Assembly: GCF_009761815.1 (NCBI RefSeq)
Contig: NZ_RWIN01000051.1
Location: 62,001 to 126,000 of the forward strand
Length of the DNA stretch: 64,000 nt
Direction: 5' to 3'
Origin: Pseudomonas sp. PB120
Lineage (GTDB): Bacteria > Pseudomonadota > Gammaproteobacteria > Pseudomonadales > Pseudomonadaceae
The notes below the pieces were generated by a model. It ran no database searches and was not told the DNA's origin. It worked only from the letters and a program-made list of their open reading frames with translations. The translations under genes were made by a program, and so were the position numbers. This document shows positions 61,094-64,000 of the stretch, in pieces; within the stretch, counting starts at the first letter, position 1, and every line of letters begins with the position of its first letter.

Positions 61094-62266
61094 ATGGATT
61101 TTCAAGATACGCCTCAAGAAGCAACCTATCGCACGCAAGTGCGCGCCTGGCTGAGCGCTAATGCGCGCGCTTACGAAGTCCGGCCTGAGGACGGTATGGA
61201 GCATGAGCGCTTCATGACGCTGGCCCGTGGCTGGCAACGACTCAAGGCGGATGCCGGCTATGTCGGCATCATGTGGCCAAAGGACGTGGGCGGGCAGGGT
61301 GGAAGCCCGATCGAACACGTGATTTTTCACCAGGAAGAAGAGCATTACAGCCTTCCGGTCATCCCTTTCGCAGTCGGTATCGGCATGTGTTTGCCGACGT
61401 TGTTTACCCATGGTTCGGCCGAGGTGATGGACCGCTTCATGGCCAAAGGCATGCGTGGTGAGGAAATCTGGTGCCAGTTGTTTTCTGAGCCGGCCGCCGG
61501 GTCCGATCTGGCAGGCTTGAGAACCCGCGGTGTACGCGAAGGCGAGGATTGGGTGATCAACGGCCAGAAAGTCTGGACGTCCTATGCCCACGAGTCTGAC
61601 TACGGCATCGTGCTGGTGCGCACAGACCCGTCTGCACCGAAGCATAAAGGCTTGACCATGTTTTATGTCGACATGCGCGCCCCAGGTGTGGAAGTGCGAC
61701 CGATCCGTACGCTACTGGGCGATGCGGAGTTCAACGAAGTGTTTTTCACCGACGTGCGCATTCCTGATTCACAGCGCCTGGGCGAAGTCGGTGAAGGCTG
61801 GAAGGTTTCCCTGAGCACCCTGATGTTCGAGCGACTTGCCGTCGGTGGAAAACCTTCCGGTGCACCCGTGGCGAGCGAACTGGCAGGACTATTCGATGCT
61901 GACGCCCTGGCACGCTTTTACGTGGCTGATGAAGGCATTTCCTTGACCCGTATGCGTTCGATGACGGCGGTTTCGCGCGGTGGCGTACCCGGTCCCGAAG
62001 CCTCGATCAACAAACTGGTGATGGCCAAAAACCTTCAGGACATGAGTGCCTGCGCGTTGGAAGCGCTGGGTGCTGATGGCCTGCGCGAGTTCGACGATCT
62101 CCAGGCGCGGCGATTCAACTATTGGTACATGTGGTCAGCCGGTTTGCGTATTGCCGGCGGCACCGATGAAATCCTGCGCAACATCATCGCTGAGCGGGTA
62201 CTGGGTTTGCCGCCTGAGCCGCGTAGTGATCGGGATACGCCTTTTAACCAGTTGGGCAAGGGCTGA
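61094..62266 (+). CDS. Acyl-CoA dehydrogenase, large-subunit type (pair 3)
   Basis: 390 residues, AGGAG upstream of the ATG at 61094. It begins MDFQDTPQEATYRTQVRAWL. WCQLFSEPAAGSDLAGLRTR and EDWVINGQKVWTSYAHESDY are nearly as in pair 2. The end has AGGTDEILRNIIAERVLGLP, again with Gly replacing the catalytic Glu. It is the last gene of the operon. No terminator is clear after it. Confidence 0.9.
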   Translation: MDFQDTPQEATYRTQVRAWLSANARAYEVRPEDGMEHERFMTLARGWQRLKADAGYVGIMWPKDVGGQGGSPIEHVIFHQEEEHYSLPVIPFAVGIGMCLPTLFTHGSAEVMDRFMAKGMRGEEIWCQLFSEPAAGSDLAGLRTRGVREGEDWVINGQKVWTSYAHESDYGIVLVRTDPSAPKHKGLTMFYVDMRAPGVEVRPIRTLLGDAEFNEVFFTDVRIPDSQRLGEVGEGWKVSLSTLMFERLAVGGKPSGAPVASELAGLFDADALARFYVADEGISLTRMRSMTAVSRGGVPGPEASINKLVMAKNLQDMSACALEALGADGLREFDDLQARRFNYWYMWSAGLRIAGGTDEILRNIIAERVLGLPPEPRSDRDTPFNQLGKG

Positions 62267-62839
62267 TCGGTCAAGCACCTCCTGAGTAAACAGCGCGATT
62301 AAAACATTGGATTGAGCAAGAACTGCAGGTCGACAAGCACCTAGGCCCCGGTGTGAGCGCCCCATGCCACCCACAAACCGTTGCTTGTTTGGCACTGTGG
62401 AGGGTGGCTCGGGAGAGGCGTGATCCATTGCTCTACCTTTGCGGCGCTGCAAGGCATGCCAGGTAGCATGGATGCGCCTGTGCATCGATCGAGCTTTTCG
62501 GGCGTACCGAGGCGCATTTGCTGCCGAAGCGCTAAGTGTTTTTTGAGTTTCAATGGTGTTTCAGCGTTTCGTCTACGAGCCCACCGCGCGGCAATAACTT
62601 GCCGCGTCGTTCAGCATCGACGAGATAAGCGTGAAGGAAATGGGTGAAGAATCAGCTCTTCGATATGATGCCAATGCCACGCCAGAAGGCTCGCCGCGGC
62701 TACGAAACAGCCTATGGCCAACACGTTCAGCCATCGGCGTGCTCTTTCATAATCAGTGTGGAAGGCGGCAAGTACTTCGCTCAGCACACTGACCAAGCCG
62801 AATTTTCTCAGCAGTCACGCCCGTTTTCATCTGCATGAA
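62267..62839. other. 573-bp region without a well-supported gene
   Basis: No operator copy, terminator or conserved reading frame found. The only suggestive item is an open frame on the minus strand, 62611-62796, whose product has one membrane helix (WLNVLAIGCFVAAASLLAWH) after a charged start. It has no ATG (TTG only) and no ribosome site, so I do not call it a gene. The region could be a degenerate remnant. Confidence 0.5.
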
Positions 62840-63745
62840 TCAACGCAAACGATACAGGCCTTCCTGCCCCAACGTTGCCACCAGCCGTCCTTTCCGATCA
62901 TGCACATGACCCAAGGTCAAACCCCGCCCCAGACTGGTCGAAGGACTGTGGGCAGAAACCAGCAACCATTCATCCGCCTGTACATCTTGCTGGTGGAACC
63001 AGATCGTGTGGTTGAGGCTGGAAACAAACAGGTCTTCCCCCAGTTTGTGCTCGCGGTGAGGCATCAGTGCGGTGATGCCGAACCAGAAGTCACTCAGGTA
63101 AGCGAGCACGGCGGGTTGCAGGCGCGTGGGCAGGTTGGGGGACTGAGTGGTGCGCATCCAGTAACGAATCCTGGCTTGATCGTCGCGGCCGAGGACAAAC
63201 TGTTCCGGGTCCGCCGGGCGTATATCCACTGAACGGGTTTTGCCGATAAATACCCGTTCGATGGGATTGAGTCGTTGATGGAAGGCTTCGCGAACTTGTG
63301 CCAACCCCATCAGATTTTCCGGGTCGGGTACGGGGTCGCAGTTCTGCTGGTGCTCCATCCCGTTTTCACCGGCATGGAAGGACAGCGTGGCAATGGCGAT
63401 GGAGCGGCCGTGTTGCACCAGTCTGACCAGTCGCGCGGCAAAGCGTCGGGTTTGCTGGATGCGCTCTACTTCAATCGACAGCGGAGCGTTGACATCGCCG
63501 GCAGCGAGGAAGCTGACTTGAAGCACATGGGGATGCAGATGCGCTTCAACGGTTGCGATGGCAGCCGCAACGGCCAGGCCGAGGGTTTGCCCACCGTAGA
63601 TCGCAGCATTCTGATTGGCGTGGAAGCAGTTGCAGGTGAAGCGGTCCGGGCCTACTTCCAGCACGTCCAGTAGCGGCGTGACATCCACGCCATCCCAGGT
63701 AGTGGAAGTGGTGGCCAGATGTTGCACGGCGGTTTCAGAGCCCAC
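62840..63745 (-). CDS. Acyl-CoA thioesterase II (TesB family), second copy
   Basis: 301 residues from a GTG at 63745 with CAGGAG seven bases upstream, overlapping the preceding stop by 11 bp; an ATG at 63781 lies deeper in that gene and is less likely. HANQNAAIYGGQTLGLAVAA is the hot-dog loop, AYLSDFWFGITALMPH has the active Asp, and ATLGQEGLYRLR at the end has the Gln. It is only distantly similar to the copy at 39002. It is coupled to a crotonase gene, which suggests a release step for a dead-end acyl-CoA. Confidence 0.85.
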   Translation of the reverse strand: MGSETAVQHLATTSTTWDGVDVTPLLDVLEVGPDRFTCNCFHANQNAAIYGGQTLGLAVAAAIATVEAHLHPHVLQVSFLAAGDVNAPLSIEVERIQQTRRFAARLVRLVQHGRSIAIATLSFHAGENGMEHQQNCDPVPDPENLMGLAQVREAFHQRLNPIERVFIGKTRSVDIRPADPEQFVLGRDDQARIRYWMRTTQSPNLPTRLQPAVLAYLSDFWFGITALMPHREHKLGEDLFVSSLNHTIWFHQQDVQADEWLLVSAHSPSTSLGRGLTLGHVHDRKGRLVATLGQEGLYRLR

Positions 63746-64000
63746 GGAAAACTCCTGCACGCTTCTGGAAAAATGCGTCACGGCCCTCGGTAAAATCTTC
63801 GGAGCCGATCAACAGCGCCTGAGTGTCGGCTTCCCAGTCGAGCAGGGTTTCCAGGCTCAAAGGATGACGCCCCAGCAATGACTTGGTCGCTGAAAGCGGG
63901 CCAGGTGCGCTGATAGCCAACGCTTGGGCGCGCTGGAGTGCGGTCTCCAAAACCTGACCAGGCTCGGCCAGAAAGTCGACCAGGCCTAGCCGGGCTGCTT
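63735..64000 (-). CDS. Enoyl-CoA hydratase/isomerase family protein, 5' end cut by window edge
   Basis: The last 87 codons of a minus-strand gene; the frame stays open to base 64000. It reads AARLGLVDFLAEPGQVLETA and ends GSEDFTEGRDAFFQKRAGVF, then RGL and a stop: the C-terminal helix and F-x-KR-x-P-type tail of crotonases. Catalytic residues lie outside the window. It is coupled by overlap to the TesB gene. Confidence 0.8.
   Translation of the reverse strand, partial: AARLGLVDFLAEPGQVLETALQRAQALAISAPGPLSATKSLLGRHPLSLETLLDWEADTQALLIGSEDFTEGRDAFFQKRAGVFRGL

Noticed and set aside
62611..62796. Possible small membrane protein on the minus strand
   Set aside because: One plausible membrane helix, but only a TTG start and no ribosome site; not enough to call a gene.
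1..64000. Steroid (cholate or cholesterol) degradation cluster
   Set aside because: Heteromeric ACADs, the Ltp2-like protein and DUF35 recall it, but ketosteroid dehydrogenase, 9-alpha-hydroxylase and meta-cleavage genes are not in the window.
1..64000. Mobile elements, attachment sites, CRISPR or tRNA genes
   Set aside because: I looked for transposase motifs, terminal repeats, spaced direct repeats and tRNA-like cloverleafs and found none I could support.

Overview
The window looks like a chromosomal catabolic island of a Pseudomonas-like gammaproteobacterium. The grounds are moderately high GC with AT-rich promoters, Pseudomonas-style operons with AGGAG ribosome sites and 4-bp ATGA overlaps, a DUF1302/DUF1329/YCF48/MMPL transport set and a putidaredoxin-like P450 system. 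I see no rRNA, tRNA, CRISPR array, insertion sequence or phage gene. Both ends cut through genes: a tandem-domain CoA-transferase on the left and an enoyl-CoA hydratase on the right.

Layout. (1) 1-8557, minus strand: CaiB-type CoA-transferase, amidohydrolase, a pair of acyl-CoA dehydrogenases (ACADs), a two-domain MaoC dehydratase, a crotonase and an acyl-CoA ligase. (2) 8959-13664, plus: a second amidohydrolase, then three consecutive adenylate-forming-type genes (full PaaK-like, truncated PaaK-like, AMP-binding protein with degenerate motifs). (3) 14030-17005: DUF1302 outer-membrane protein and a DUF2889 protein. (4) 17069-20608, minus: MFS, M20 peptidase and LysR, perhaps a separate unit. 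(5) 20897-22638: nitronate-monooxygenase-like protein and enoyl-CoA hydratase. (6) 22759-29583: class I P450 system (P450, DUF3237, TetR and ferredoxin on minus; ferredoxin reductase on plus), then aldehyde and alcohol dehydrogenases. (7) 29852-36672: DUF1329, YCF48, MMPL/RND and a 14-TM MFS. (8) 36741-42232: second nitronate monooxygenase, flavin reductase with a C-terminal MarR-like domain, TesB, SDR, then an LvaA/LvaB-like kinase pair. (9) 42270-48353: two crotonases, DUF35 protein, SCPx/Ltp2-like aldolase, alpha/beta hydrolase, TetR, quinone-oxidoreductase-like protein. (10) 48552-56266: two paralogous GntR/FCD regulators around a secreted Cache protein, a small lipoprotein, an isomerase-like crotonase and a second ACAD pair, then a second DUF2889 and a ComB-like phosphatase. 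(11) 56526-62266: thiolase, FadB-like protein and a third ACAD pair. (12) 62840-64000: TesB and a partial crotonase.

How it may work together (inference). A hydrophobic alicyclic, branched or terpenoid-like compound crosses the envelope through the DUF1302/DUF1329/YCF48/MMPL proteins. The P450 hydroxylates it, and the alcohol and aldehyde dehydrogenases oxidise it to an acid. The ligases or CoA-transferase activate the acid, and heteromeric ACADs, MaoC/crotonase hydratases, a retro-aldolase pair, FadB and thiolase degrade it. The kinase pair suggests that one intermediate is a 4-hydroxyacyl-CoA. The substrate itself cannot be read from the sequence.

The strongest non-coding signal is a 19-bp AT-rich element (type form TTAATCATATATATCATTG). 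It recurs in front of nearly every operon of the island, which points to one regulon, most simply under the two GntR/FCD paralogues encoded inside it. A second, different 27-bp element links the TetR at 46578-47216 to the operon at 20897. A third repeated element (TGAGACG arms) sits between the P450 and ferredoxin reductase genes.
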